Below are positions 38,820-51,633 of a stretch of 64,000 bases of DNA, piece by piece (the stretch's first letter is position 1; each line of letters begins with the position of its first letter). The notes beneath the pieces are model-generated. The model searched no databases. It was not told the DNA's origin and worked only from the letters and a program-made list of their open reading frames with translations. Made by a program: the position numbers and the translations under genes. Location of the stretch: contig JAXRKP010000177.1 of the NCBI GenBank assembly GCA_037039925.1, positions 133,501-197,500 of the forward strand, read 5' to 3'. This stretch comes from Doris montereyensis. Taxonomy: Eukaryota; Mollusca; Gastropoda; Nudibranchia; Dorididae.

Positions 38820-38822
<3 letters not shown>

Positions 38823-38907
<85 letters not shown>

Positions 38908-38925
38908 GTGAGAGAGAGAGAGCTA
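38823..38925. repeat. (GA)n microsatellite
   Basis: About 80 bases of pure GA then aaatgt and more GA. Confidence 0.95.
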
Positions 38926-39117
38926 GACATCGCAATTTACCCTGTCCACCATAATGCGAGGATCTCAATGTGAATTAAAAGGAAACAAACACTGACTGAC
39001 AGATGAACGAAGCCTCAACGTTTTTTTCCCGTCTGTCTCTCGACTACACTCGCATAATGCCTTGACCAATCCGTCGTCACCTGTTTTTAAAAAATTGATT
39101 TACATTTACATTTACAG

Positions 39118-39267
39118 ACGGAAGGTTTGGCTTTTGATAGTAATTTCAACATGGGAGTATTTCGCCGTGAGTTCGCAGACATTATTTCTGCACATGGTGA
39201 TGATCTGATGGAAATATCTGCGATATCAATCGAAGGTGTTCAGGTGTGTCCTGACCGAGGGCGATGA
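39118..39267 (+). CDS. Orphan exon-like open stretch, function unknown
   Basis: After a convincing acceptor (tttacatttacatttacag) an open frame reads T-E-G-L-A-F-D-S-N-F-N-M-G-V-F-R-R-E-F, then ADIISAHGDDLMEISAISI and EGVQ, followed either by a donor-like cag|gtgtgt at 39244 or by V-C-P-D-R-G-R and a stop at 39265-39267 with AATAAA a few bases later. Balanced amino-acid content, unlike the surrounding repeats. I do not recognise the protein. It could be a terminal exon of an unseen gene or a transposon remnant. Confidence 0.4.
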   Translation, partial: TEGLAFDSNFNMGVFRREFADIISAHGDDLMEISAISIEGVQVCPDRGR

Positions 39268-39523
39268 ATTAATAAAATAATAAGATTAAGAGTGGAGAGA
39301 CATTTCAAAACAAATAATCAACACTGATATTCTTTAGGACCAGCATTGTGGTCAGTGTCAGAATACATACACAGTATAGGGCAAACATCTTTATTGCTTG
39401 TGACTGCGAGGTCATTCTATTACTTCTCCTCTTCACTCTTCAGCTACAATCAAAGTATCAACCCCCCCCTCCCCCCCCATTGGTTTAGTAAATAAATTAT
39501 ATATATATTTACATGTGTGTGTG

Positions 39524-39535
39524 TGTATATATATA

Positions 39536-39616
<81 letters not shown>
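39524..39616. repeat. (AT)n microsatellite
   Basis: About 80 bases of pure AT directly against the 3' end of the LINE. A shorter (TA)n tract (43227-43246) lies at the LINE's other end. Confidence 0.95.
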
Positions 39617-39619
<3 letters not shown>

Positions 39620-42600
39620 ATAAGATAAGAAGAATATTTATATTGCGCCTTCCCTCAGAAGAGCTCAAGGCGCATTAAAAGCAAAATGATTACACAGACA
39701 TGGTATGCTATCGCTAAAACATTTTACATAAAACAGATGCATCAATAAAAAAAATAGTATCACAATCAATTCAGTAAAAGCACGCAATTCAATAAAATTC
39801 ATCTAAATATGTTGGAGAAGTAGTGGGTCTTCAAGCGAGATTTCAGTATATTCGAAGACTCTGCAGACTGGACGTCCCATGGTAAAATGTTCCAAATTTT
39901 GGCTGCTTGTGTTTGTAGGGCCCTATCTCCGAAAGTCTTAAGTTTAGTTTTGGGTGTTTGTATCATTTTCTTGCTCGCTGAGCGCAGTGATCTGTTCGGT
40001 GTGTATTTAGGAACTAACTCTTTTAAGTAGACTGGAAAGTCAGCCTCGTGCAGGCATTGGTACGTGATTGTAGCTATCTTGTAGTCAATGCGGGATTTTA
40101 TTGGGAGCCAGTGTAGGTGTTTAAGTATTGGCGTAATGTGTTCTCTTTTTGAAACTTCCATAACTAATCTGGCGGCATTGTTTTGTATTATCTGCAGTTT
40201 CTTGATTTGTGTCAGTGGAAGTCCAGCCTGCAGAGAATTGCAGTAATCAATTCTTGAAAGAACAAATGAGCAAATTAATTTGTTTGTTGCTTCAGGAGTG
40301 ATGTATTTCCTGATATGACATATTCTTTTTTTAATTCCAGATAGCAAACTTTTCTCAAATGTGAGATATGGTCTTCCATGGACATGGTACAATCCATGAT
40401 AACTCCTAAATTTCTTACTTTTTTGACAACAGGAATTTCTTCGCAACAGATTTTAACATATCTTAATTTAGCGGCTTCTACTTTGGCTTTGCTTCCTATT
40501 GCTATAACTTCTGTTTTGTTCTCATTTAATTTCAATTTATTGGATGTCATCCACGAAGAAATATGGGTGGCGCAATCATTAAGGGAAGTTATGACAGATG
40601 GCAGTCCGGATATTTCAACAGACTTATAGAGCTGAGTGTCGTCAGCGTAAATGTGGTAATTAAAATGATGTTGATTGATGATATTGTGTATTGGTTGTGC
40701 GTACAAAGAAAAAAGGATTGGCTCCAAAACCGAGCCTTGGGGCACACCAAAATGAAGAACAGAATAATTTGATAGCTTTCCATGGACTGATACAGCTTGC
40801 TTTCTATTGCTGATGTACGAACTGAACCATTCCAGAGCAGTGCCATTGATGCCAAAAGATAACTCTAAACGTTTAAGAAGAATGCCATGATCTATAGTGT
40901 CAAATGCAGCAGATAGGTCTAACAAGGCTAAAATAGATAGTTCTCCTTTATCGGTCGAATTCCGTAAATCAGATTGTACTTTCAGAAGTGCTGTCTCTGT
41001 GCTGTGCTTTCTTCTATAAGCAGACTGATAGGTTCCTTTCAAAGAGTTTTCATCTAAGTGTTGGTCGATTTGGCTCAAAAAAGCTTTTTCTAATATTTTG
41101 GAAAGAAATGGTAGGTTGGACACTGGTCTGTAATTTTTCAGATCGTTTTGATCAAGGTTGTTCTTTTTTAATAAAGGTCTAACTATGGCCTCCTTAAAAC
41201 TAGGGACAACAATTCCATTTGTTAGTGACTGGTTGATAATATTGGTAATATGGGGCAAGGTGATATCAAGGCAGCTAAGAAACAGATTTACTGGCAGTGG
41301 ATCAAGTTCACACAATTTTTTAGTAGATTTCATGATTGTAGATTTAACAAAATCTTCTGTTACAGGTTTAAAAGAACAAAAGGAATTACCGTCAAATACG
41401 TGATAACTGGGATCAGAGTTTGTGGCATCTAAGTTTTCTCGTATCTTTTTAATCTTATCGATGAAAAAATGATTGAAAGCTTCAGGTAATTCACTCACCG
41501 GGATGTTAGTTGGTAAGTACTGTACATTCTTTTTACCCAAAAGGTCATTGCAGATTGAATAGAGGTTTGAACTTGATTCACTGTCTTGTATCTGTTTGTT
41601 TAAATAAATTGATTTTTCTTCTTTAATAACATTAGCAAGAGAACTAATTTCTTGTCTGTAATTGTAAATGTTTTTATGAACAGTCGATCCAGTTTTTTTC
41701 CACAGTCTCTCGGCTTTTCGTTTCTTTTTCTTTCCGTTCAGAACTCTCTCGTTGATCCAGGGCGCTGCAGTCCTTATTGGGGCGAGTTTCTCTCGAATTG
41801 GAGCGTGTTTGTCGAGAATTGTTCGGAGGGAGCTATCAAAGTCATTTGCTGATTTCGGTGTCCTGTCTGAAAATGAATTTAAAATGTCTTCTTTGAAGGT
41901 GTCGATGTCATTGTCAATGCCTTTAATGTTTCTGCAGAGGATCTTTTCTCTCGTTGTCTTGGGTTTGTCTACGTTAGTACGTTGATTTTGAATGAAATGG
42001 CGTAGTGGTCTGATATGCAACATTCCGACACTTTTACTATAGATTTGACTAAATCGCTTCTTGTTAAAACTAAGTCTAGAATGTGTTGTTTCTCATGTGT
42101 TGCGTCAGTGACGAGTTGTTGGAAACTGCGTTCGTCAATCAGTGTGATTAAGCTCTTTACAGATGAATTAGTTTACTTTTCAAGGTGATAGTTAAAGTCC
42201 CCTAACATGTAGACGTTATTTTTGTTGTTAATGGAATCAAGAAATTCAGAAAAATCCTGTTCAAATTTGCTGATGGTGTGGCGGTTCTTTTTGCTTGGCG
42301 GGGGATGGTAGACACACACGCAGAATAAGGCACAATTGGGTGTGTTGATTATTATTTTACAATGTTCAAAAGTGTCGTATTGAGAATTTTCTTTACATTT
42401 GGTTATTTGGAACGAGTCCCTGTACACGATGTTTCATGATTCTCGAATTCATGAATCCTGTACACTCCCGTCCTTGTTTTCCTCGCTTCGCCGTGGAAGT
42501 TATAGCCTTTTGGCATCATTTCTGTGATGAGAGGCTCATCTCCTTGCTCTCTCAACCACGTTTCTGTTATAAAAATTATGTCGGCTTTCCTTTCATTTAT

Positions 42601-43226
42601 AAAAGTATAAATCTGAAGGGTCTTATTTCTGCAAGACCGAGAATTAAAATAGACGACCTTGAGAAGCCCGTTGTTCTGTGATACTGAATTTTTTGTCTTG
42701 CTTAGAATGATTGACAGGTCGCGTTGAGTGAGGAGAGTAGTTCAGTTGTGAGTCGTTGTTACAGTGAATGTTGTTATTGTTGTCAGTGATTATGCGCGTC
42801 AGGTTAGACGGTGAATTTGTTTTGACGTGTCTTGCTGGGGGACGGTGGCCGACGATTGTCTCGATTGTGCGCTGCTTGCGACGACCGCCGCGTTGGTCAG
42901 TGTGTTTTGCTCTGTGTGATTTGTTGGCGCACAGTTGGTGGTGAAAATATGGAGCTGTGAAGAGTATAGTGAGTAATACTCTTATGCTCAATAAAACAAA
43001 ATGGAGGTGGTGAACGTTAATGGAGTTTGTAAAAGCCATGGAGTCAAGTATGAAATGTCGAATGAATCCTTGAATAAAAATGCTTGGAACTTATATCCTT
43101 AGAACCGGTAAAACTTCATATAAAAGTAGGTGTAAATCACAAGGTCGAATGCACTGTAAAACACACACGAATGTTGAAAATTCCAGGAGACAAATTCACA
43201 CAACCGCCTGCTAGGCGTGATACACA
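39617..43226 (-). mobile_element. Near full-length CR1/L2-like LINE
   Basis: One long protein, about 1080 residues, runs from ATG 43039 to a stop at 39799. Order: N-terminal leader with a hydrophobic stretch; APE-type endonuclease (VVYFNSRSCRNK, DIIFITETWLREQ near 42670-42560; VYHPPPSKKN, YMLGDFNYHLE near 42330-42175; SDHYAISF near 42010); reverse transcriptase (NYRPVSNLPFLSKILEK, LLDLSAAFDTIDHGIL, FGVPQGSVLEPILFSLY, catalytic YADDTQLY at 40638-40649); C-terminal LQIIQNNAARLV and HWLPIKSRIDYK. It is broken by frame changes near 42660, 42430, 42000 and 40300-40450 and by a TAA near 42172. The 3' end carries a 7-bp stem. Clade named from motif style, not a tree. Confidence 0.9.
39645..39673 (-). 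other. 3'-end stem-loop of the LINE
   Basis: gcgcctt and aaggcgc pair perfectly around a 15-base loop. Such 3' hairpins are known recognition sites for the reverse transcriptase of L2/CR1-type elements (family knowledge). Confidence 0.7.
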
Positions 43227-43424
43227 CATATATATATATATATATAAATGTTATTGTATTGTTTCTTTTTTCCATAGCGTCAGTACATCCTATAAACCAA
43301 AAGGTAGAATGAGAATTGATAAAGAAAGTGTCATTACCTTGAATGAGTGATACTGATATGTATGTGTTGTAGTCTATGTTCGTTTATATAGATCAAATAT
43401 TTTTATCATTATATTTTATCAAAA

Positions 43425-44085
43425 TTTCTTTCTTTATCAGTTCCCATTCTACCTTAGATGCCCGAGATGATCTTTTTCCAGGCTGCCCTGTCCTGGCTGG
43501 CATTTTCTGTTTCTTCCGTGTTAAAGTTAAATTTCTTTGCTTCAACTTCAATTCCTCTTTTATATTTTCTTCCCACTTTCTCTGAGGTCTGCATTTTGGG
43601 CTTTAGCACTGTATACTGATTTAGCTATTCTATTGTCCTTCATTCTGTTTACATGCCCAAACCATCTCAATTGATTTATTTCTATCTTAGTTTTTATGCT
43701 ATTGCTATCTGCTTTGGTTTGATCTCTTTATTGCTGTGTTTCTGATTTTTTCCTACTACTCTTCCTGGATATTTCATTTCAGCTGCCTGTGCTCTACTGT
43801 ATTCTCTACTGTCTAAGGCCCATGTTTCGCTTCAATAGAGGAGAGTAGGATAATAAACTGAGTTGTAAACTGCCATTTTTGGATTTTGTTGACAATTCTT
43901 GTTTACCTACAAATAAATGCCTTTCCTAGATGGTTATATATATAATTGCACTTGAATATTGGATTATCTGGCTGGTTTTAGTTTTCCCTCTGATTTAATC
44001 ATTACTCCTAGGTAATTGTAGCTGTGAACTTGTTCTAAATTCTCCCTGTCCAATTTAAGATTTTGTGTTTTAGCTTCCCTAGTTA
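43425..44085 (-). mobile_element. LINE family A 3' fragment
   Basis: Parallel to the copies at 1030, 2818 and 58797 (tctttatcagttcccattct at the 3' end, aatcattactcctaggtaat near 44005). Holds an uninterrupted version of the MITE target at about 43610-43625. Confidence 0.8.
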
Positions 44086-44104
44086 CTACTACTAGTACTA
44101 GTTA

Positions 44105-44185
44105 TGTTTTGGTGTTCTGTTTCCTCTTAATTCACTCTGAGATCGCCACATTTGATGGATGGGGAACATTTCAATGAAACAAAGA
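44105..44185 (+). repeat. Dispersed repeat family 3, tail only
   Basis: tgttctgtttcctcttaatt then cactctgagatcgccac. Confidence 0.5.
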
Positions 44186-44189
44186 TCCT

Positions 44190-46059
44190 AAAATCATCTT
44201 GATACAACAATTTTAACGAAAGTTATGGGGAGTTGAAAGTTTGAATAAAAACAGAATTTGTTTTTCTTTTTATAACTTGAAGTTTGAAGATACAAGTAGC
44301 AGGTTTTTGGGACAACCCGGTTAAGTAAATATTCATGTCAGTTGTCGCTGTCGTCACCCACAAAGTTGAAAATTGCTGACTAGACACAATGTCATAAAAC
44401 CTACATACATGATTTTCGTATCAAATTTTTCAGGAAACAAAGTTCTTTCCCCAGTGGTAGCCATTGTTTTCCTATTGCTAGCATTTGAGATTTTGGTTTG
44501 GACCACCTAGTGTCTGCAAAGTGGATTGGTTCGTTCACTGCTTGAAATGCAAAGTGAAGATGATGTATAAAAATCAATCGGCATCGCACATCAAGAATGA
44601 AGTAAGTCACGATGTGTACACTACTACTACTAGTACTAGTCAACCCAACCACACATGTCCGGATGCATGCATGGCAATATATTGAAATATTGTCATTGGC
44701 GTGCTCAATCTCAATGCCCAAGCCTTCGTTGTGCTTGACGCTTGTCGTCATGCACTATTCCACACCCCCATTTCCTTCCCAACTTTCCATGTACTGGTGG
44801 TACGTTCATAGATAGAACCATGATGGGGACTAGGGGAGAAATCTGTGGGCTTTGTGACTTTATTTTGTTTGTTTTAGAACATTAAATGGGGTGGAGGAAA
44901 AAGGTTTCCCCCTGGAATGCCGCCAGTCAAATTGATACTGGACCTCATTGGAGCTGAGGCTGATAAATTTTTTATTAGTTGGACCCGAGGTGTTTCTATT
45001 GACTCAATTGAGGAAAATAATCAGTTTTAATGACTTTGTTGAACCCAATGTCTCGTTGAATCCGATCTCATCAAAGTTGTGGTTTACATTATTATTGATG
45101 GCCAAGCTTGCGAAATAGAGGGAGGACACGTTGGCAGTGGAGTCGTTTGAATTGCTTATGAAAACTTTCCACAGCTTCGGGGGAAATAGAACTTTAGGAT
45201 GCACAAGGAAAATGATTTATCTGTCTAGTGATACTCAGTGATACTGATAGTGATACACATCTGTTCTAAAAATCAATCAAAGTTCTAATATTTCGTGCAT
45301 TTTCTAACTTCGATTTTCTTCTTTGAAAACAAATAATTTGTAGGCAGATTAGATTAGCACTATGATGAAGCTGCTTCAATACTGTTTATTTTTGGTTTCA
45401 TATAACAAGGTGTTCTTGCAAAGGCATAAAATAAAAAGACGAGCAGGTATCCAAGTCATTGTGCAGCCATATGATGTAATTGTAAAACACAAAATGGGTT
45501 TATATTATATGAAACAAACAAAAAGACATTCTGGCTTTCAAAATGAGTTTATTTATGACTAACCTGAGAAAAATAAACGATGCTTACAATTATAATGATA
45601 ATGATATCGATGTCAAAGAACAAATGTGTAGATCTAAATTTTCAAACTTTCACTCTTTGAAGAAAAATTAAAGTTTAAACAGGTTTTGAGTACCTGATGT
45701 TATATTTTTCGTTGCTATGTTTAGTTTTAAGAGAAATCTTTGTTGAGTTGATTCCTTTTTATTAGAAAGATTCATGTTTAAATATATGAATGATTTATTT
45801 GGCTGATTTCCCCCTTATCTTATAAGTCAAATTAAAAACCATTATGTCGAAATGATCTTTGTTTTGCTTTTTCATTTATATATTTAAGTAAGTACAATAT
45901 ATGATAACATAAGGTAAGTTGACCTTTATTGATTCTTGAAAAGAATTCTCACGTATGAATAATAACCAACATCATGGACAGAAAGAAAGGAAAACAAGTG
46001 ACAAAGTCTTGAAAATAGATTCAAAGAACATTGATCCTGGCTGTTAAATGCCATACATA
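44190..46059. other. Intergenic, mostly unassigned
   Basis: 44930-45210 contains gttgaacccaatgtctcgtt and gaatccgatctcatc, recalling the interior of the pogo-type MITE at 30744, but I could not find its ends. The rest is AT-rich with no coding signal. Confidence 0.35.
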
Positions 46060-46318
46060 ATTCCTTGGCCACATCATTAAAAGAGACTGTTTAGAAAAAC
46101 ATATAAAATTAATGACAAGCGGCAAGATCGAGAGCAAGAGGAGCTCAGGATGAGAGCAAGCACCATTCTATGATGAAAGTATTGATGGTCTCAGAGAATA
46201 GTCAAAGACCAATCTCAACAACATGAAGCTCATCACCTAGCTGGCAACAGAAACGACTGAAGGGAAATGATCCCTGATGTCAGCCTCAGACATGACACAT
46301 GATGATGATGATAAATTT
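46060..46318 (+). mobile_element. RTE-like LINE C-terminal fragment with (GAT)n tail
   Basis: Plus strand reads G-H-I-I-K-R-D-C-L-E-K-H-I-K-L, later N-L-N-N-M-K-L-I, ending atgatgatgatgat. This is the usual end of an element whose last motif is L-G-H-I-x-R. Stops throughout. Confidence 0.65.
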
Positions 46319-46839
46319 AACGTAGCTCATGAAATTCTGAAATGGATCATCACTTGACAAGTCAATGTGCTTATGCTATGGAAGACCTCTGATGAAGATA
46401 GTCAAATACATTCTTTACACATGCAAATAAAAAGTGTGTTCTCTAAAGAGAAATAGTAGCAGAATTTATCACATTGATTCGGGTAAATGGGAGTTGAAAA
46501 GGGTAAATGGGAGTTGAAAAACAAAATGTGAGAAGTTGTAATTCTTTACATTACATGGAACACATGTATCCTGTGTAGAATAAGATTTTTTTTTTTAAAT
46601 GGAAGTATTCAGCAGTCTGATATATGTACTTGCATATAACACTATCCATAATAACAAAAAGGAATTATAGTACAAACTGATTTAGAAAATTACTGTAACT
46701 GTAAACTGTTGCAAGTGAACACAGATGGAAAAATTTACACTTCTCTTGTGAAATTTTTGAGCTTTTGGAAACATTAGTGAATTATCATGGAAACAATAAT
46801 AAAGTACTGCAAAAATTATGTGAAACAGTCTACAAGTAC

Positions 46840-46918
46840 AACTGTGAAACAGTCTTCAACTGTGAAAGTCTACAACTGTGAAACAGTCTTCAACTGAAAC
46901 AGTCTACAACTGTGAAAA
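46840..46918. repeat. Short tandem repeat, about 5 copies of 15-19 bp
   Basis: Unit gtgaaacagtctacaact with small deletions. A 20-bp unit (gggtaaatgggagttgaaaa) is also doubled at 46481-46520. Confidence 0.85.
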
Positions 46919-47240
46919 TTTTTAAAAACAAAATGATATCCACCTCATCTTATTCCTTTCAAAATGCAAAATGAACTTATCCCGTATGACGTTGGCAAAA
47001 ATAATACCAATGTTAGTATTTTGCAGTACTTATAAGTGTCTCAAACTTTGAAGGAGTTAGATGTTATATTTCGTCAATTATTTTTCCCTCAGCAAACATT
47101 CAGTTTCTGTTTAAAGGTTAAAGTGTTAAAAAATATTTCATTAAACGGTGTAAGTAATTTAATTTGGATCCAAAACAATGGCACTTTATGGATATTTTGT
47201 GTTAAGAAGCAAATTATTTCTCAACATGGGCAGCATTGCT

Positions 47241-47705
47241 TCAACAATCAATCTCCTCTAGAGCTACATAAGGCTGCAAATCAACCAGTCTTGGTCGGAT
47301 ATCAAGATCCCTGTTCTTCCGTTTGTTATCGATGACACAAGCAGAACTTTTGGCATTATGACATTTACTGATATGTACATGGACGCCTTTTCGGTGATGG
47401 TCGTCAAAACCACAAATGGAGCAGCTGAACCGCCTTTCGGTCATGTGTCTGCTGGTGTGATTAGCCAGGTCAGAACTGCTCATTGCCAGATAGCCACAAG
47501 TGGCACACAAAAGTAGGCCGGTAGTGGTGGAAAGGGTAGAGCAATGTTTGAATCCCCCATGCTTGGCAAGGTGATGGCGAAATAAGAACTCACTGGGCAA
47601 ACACATATCGCAAAGGTGGCATTGGTATTGAAGAAAACCGGAATTTGCTGTCCCAATAGCCTCATGCGGACAGCCAGTTGGGCACCTCTTCACTACAAGC
47701 ACGAC
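47241..47705 (-). CDS. Terminal exon of the multi-zinc-finger gene (probable)
   Basis: Minus-strand acceptor ctatcatcag at 47706-47715, then an open frame of 154 residues to the stop at 47241. It carries three C2H2 units: YQCHLCDMCL with H-x4-H, LLCATCGYLA with H-x3-H, and FSCSICGFDD with a final H. Spacing and spread match the fingers of the big exon upstream, so I take it as the same gene's last exon after a 3.9-kb intron. Reading straight across the proposed junction gives a stop, so either another single-base error lies near 51.65 kb, an exon is missing between, or it belongs to another gene. Confidence 0.7.
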   Translation of the reverse strand, partial: VVLVVKRCPTGCPHEAIGTANSGFLQYQCHLCDMCLPSEFLFRHHLAKHGGFKHCSTLSTTTGLLLCATCGYLAMSSSDLANHTSRHMTERRFSCSICGFDDHHRKGVHVHISKCHNAKSSACVIDNKRKNRDLDIRPRLVDLQPYVALEEIDC

Positions 47706-48059
47706 CTGATGATAGAAATGTAAAATAACATTACTGCTAGTGCCAATGACGATAAAGGAAAATCAGTCAGAATAGTCAATTTTTCTAAATTGATTGATAG
47801 TACGTATACTCCTGAGTATTTTGCTTTTTACTCCATTAAATTATCTACTTCAAGCCGAATTATGACAATTTTGAGTTCATAAAGGGCAAAAGGTACAATT
47901 TGAGAAAATCATTGTTAAAGCCTAAGTTTGAATATCTAGAGATTGTCTTTACTGCGTGCCTATGATTGTCTACAAAAGTGAAGTAAATGACATTAAATAA
48001 TAATACAAGGAACGGACAGAAAAAATCTTGGCCAACAGAACAGAAAGGATTGGAGGGAA

Positions 48060-48260
48060 GCGTACTTGGTTCGGTTGGTAGTACGCTTCCTTTTCATGGC
48101 CAGGCGATGGGTGCCACGAGGTCGCAGGTTCAGTTTCAGTACCCATGGTGGCCAAGATTTTTTCAGACTATTAGTTGTATGTCTTGTCTTTTCTTTGTTC
48201 CCTTAGGCCTTTAATATTATTTGATGTCATTCACTTCGCTTTGCCTGCCAGTTTGTCTTT
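48060..48260 (+). mobile_element. tRNA-like SINE (family 4)
   Basis: ggttcggttggtagtacgct (A-box region), gtcgcaggttcagtttcag (B-box region), tail tgtcttgtcttttctttgtt. Shares its 3' half with 23695-23870. In the intron of the zinc-finger gene. Confidence 0.6.
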
Positions 48261-49729
48261 ATCATCTACACACTATTGCGCGTTTGTTTATTAAGATAGA
48301 TCTAGAATAAATCTAAATTTTGGCCTCAATAGAAAAACGAAGCACACATCTAGACAAGTTTATGCAAGGTTAAACCTACTGACATTTTATACTCTACATT
48401 CTTTCTAGACTAGATTTATATCTAGATAAGATTCATTACTATCTATCACAGCTGATGTGAAAGAGTAAACAACATTGGTCTGGTGGAAAATCGAGGTTGG
48501 CTTTATTAGGAAACGCAGGTAAGTATTAAAAATGAATAAATTAAGGATATCATGTACCAATCTTTAGCCCGTTTTAAAAAAAATAATTTGACGGGATTCA
48601 GAGCAAAAGCTAAGTAAGACTTATTTTCCTACTTCCATTTTACCAGATGTCACGTATGTTTACAGTGCATACTGAAATCAAATTAGCAATATTCTTGTGC
48701 ACTCTAGTTCATTGATTAGAGGAGATTCTAATCTAAATTTTGATATGTCACAAGGCCTAGTGTGATCGGTAGTAGCATAGGTTGTGATTAACAGATGACT
48801 AATTAATGAAGCTTCAACCGGCGATCACGATTTGTCTTCTATCAAAGAGGTGGCCTCACAACATGTGAAATTAAACACACATATATATACTTATAGGTCA
48901 CATTACAAACCTTTTGTGAGGTGATTGAAAACATAATATCTGAGATTGTAAATCTATATGAATCTAAAAATCGGTAAAACTCAAGCCATCGACTTCAACT
49001 GACTTTCATGTACCGCAACACAAATATTATCTGATACTGATAATCATGACATTCGAAAAGAAAAAAAAGCAGCATAGGAAAACATTGTCTATACAGTGGT
49101 CTCTGTCTAAGAGGCCGGTCCAATTTAGAGGCTGCTTTTGCACGTAACTGATTTCCCCTCATTAATTATGTATAAGAAGCCACTTCAAACAGTTTCATTT
49201 CATCGAGGGACCAAAGCAGTTTGCTGACCACAATACAATTGAAGTTCTAAGTTAGACCACAAATACCGTCATCCTTGTGCTAGGCTCTACCGCGAGCAAG
49301 TGTCAGGCTCATTGACAATGATGCCCAGCACGAATCCAGCGAAACCGCACATCATCCAAACATCTTGACCAGATCAAAGGCACCGCCATAACCGATGTGA
49401 GTAAAAATTTTGTTTTCACTAATAAAGGAATATTATGTCTTGCTTGAAAGTGAATCCAGCCTAATTGTCCGATGCAATGGCTGTAAGTTTTTGCCAGGAG
49501 GAAAAAGAGCAATGAAATTTTTTTTTAAAGTACACTGCTTCAAACTGTCTCCTGTTTCTTACCCCCCCCCACTCTTCTTTTGAGTCCTGAGTTTTAGGTC
49601 AAACGGTCTAAACTGACTGATTAACTTAAGGTAACGATTATCTAGATTATATGCCTGCTTTCGCCTTATTATAGACTGTCTGGCTAGGAGGCCATTTTTA
49701 TTATCTCCCTATAATATAATTTTTTATTT

Positions 49730-50045
49730 GATCTGATTTACTCACATACATATCTAAGTTGATCTCTGGGTTTTTTTTGGTACCGATTTCTTTTTGTATT
49801 GTTGCCGCGACTGTTCTGTAAACAGCCAAGGAATATTTAAAGTGCACAAAGTGTTGTGATCTGCACATGGGGCCTCCTTTTTATCATCCGGCTCCAATGG
49901 GATTAGGTGTTGATCTCCCTACCTGGACCAGGGGAGTAGATCCTGCTCGAAAAAAACTTGATAACATTTTTCAACCATAAGTGGGGCTTGAACCCACTAC
50001 CTTTTAGCTGAGAGACTGAGATCTTGCCCCTCTGGACTCCATATA
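49730..50045 (-). mobile_element. SINE family 2, minus copy
   Basis: gtaaacagccaaggaatatt, tgatctgcacatggggcc, then ggggcttgaacccactacct (inverted B box). In the intron of the zinc-finger gene. Confidence 0.7.
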
Positions 50046-51184
50046 ATTTTATAATATAAACCGGTCTCAAATAAATAATAAAAAGTTTATGGACTTTTGA
50101 GTAAAAATACAAGAAAGAATCAAACATCAAATCACAAAACAAATCCCAATCAATGAATATAATTACATAAAAAATTCAAGAAATAATAAAAACTCGAACC
50201 ATACGATAATAAATTCAACATGTACATACATTTTTCAGTGTAAGCTACTGCCTCGTCTTCACAAAGAGGAAGAACATAATGATATTCCCATGCTACTGTG
50301 TGCAGATATCATGTGTTTGGAAATAGATTTCCTGAAAAAATAAAAAGCCAGGTGTAGCATGATTAAAGGCCAATAACTCCCTACATAATAGGGCAAGTCA
50401 AATGTGTTGCAACACTACTACTATCTCTATCAGCCACATGAGCAGGACATTTAAATCAAGCACACTAGAGACAAAATGATCAGGAATAACATAAGAAGAT
50501 GAAAATCACGAGTACTGATGTACATCATTGAGATACTGTCAGCAACAAGGTACACTTATTGATGATAAAACAACGGCTGGGATCTTCCATTGGGGAGGAG
50601 GGGTGCTCTTTCTACCCAATGTACTGTACCTGGGGACCACCCAATCACCATAGAATTGAGTCACAGGTTTCCGTAACTAACTTCAAGCCAATTGAGGCAA
50701 GTAAGTGACGATGGTTGCCACTTTAAGGGTTCTCTCACTCAGAGTTCAAACAACACAAGTCCCAATATGGAAGAAGAAAATTACAAGGTATATCAGGGTA
50801 CAACACCATCAGTAATCTCCACTAATGGTGACAGAAAAGCAATGGTAATGGAAGATAAATGAAGAACGCCATAGCATCTAAATGCTTCTGAAGGATCTTT
50901 TTCCCCATCACCTCAAAAAGTTTGATATTTACTTTTTATTTAACAAAATCTTGTTGAAAACAAACATCCACATCCTCGTAGACATCTCCCAAAGTTTTCA
51001 TAGATTAGGGCATGCTATCTTGTGAAGCACAGTGGGGAAATGTAACTGTGACATTAGTAACAGCACCCTTAGTCGATCAGGACCACTAACAAGGATGCCC
51101 CTCGTCTCCTCTTCCATTGAATATTTTCCTCGCTCTTCCAGGGTCCAATAAGTAGCAAAACCATGATAGGACAGGCACATTAAA

Positions 51185-51335
51185 TTTTGATTTGAATTGA
51201 TTTATCCACATCCACAACTAAGATGATCTCAGAGTTTTTTGGAAGATTTTACTTGAAAAAACTTGAGAACATTTTGTAACCATCGGTGGGGCTTGAACCC
51301 ACGGCCAACTCTTGCCTCTGGACTACCAAGTCCCC
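51185..51335 (-). mobile_element. SINE family 2, minus fragment
   Basis: caactaagatgatctcagag and ggggcttgaacccacggcc; lacks the middle of the element. Confidence 0.6.
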
Positions 51336-51633
51336 CGGCACATAAGAAGATTTATAACTAAAAATAAAAATGAAAACAACACTTTGGTGCATCATTCCAC
51401 AAAGATGATAGAAAGTTAAAGCCCCCCCCCCCCACCTCCTAGAAAAATACATTTTACCAGTACACAGTTCAAACACATCGTAAAATAATAATATTATTTA
51501 TAGACGATTGGATGAGTAGTTGAAAATCAATCAAATTTGGTTAAAAAGTAAAATCCAAAGAGCTTACGTTATTAATTCCTGATTACATCATAAATCTTAG
51601 CAACGAACAGAAAACCCCAAAAACAAAACTTAC

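Noticed and set aside
40378..41985. Several plus-strand open frames
   Set aside because: Antisense shadows of the LINE reverse transcriptase on the minus strand.
44401..44751. Possible small gene on the minus strand
   Set aside because: No splice-consistent partners, no motif, and simple actactactag repeats inside.
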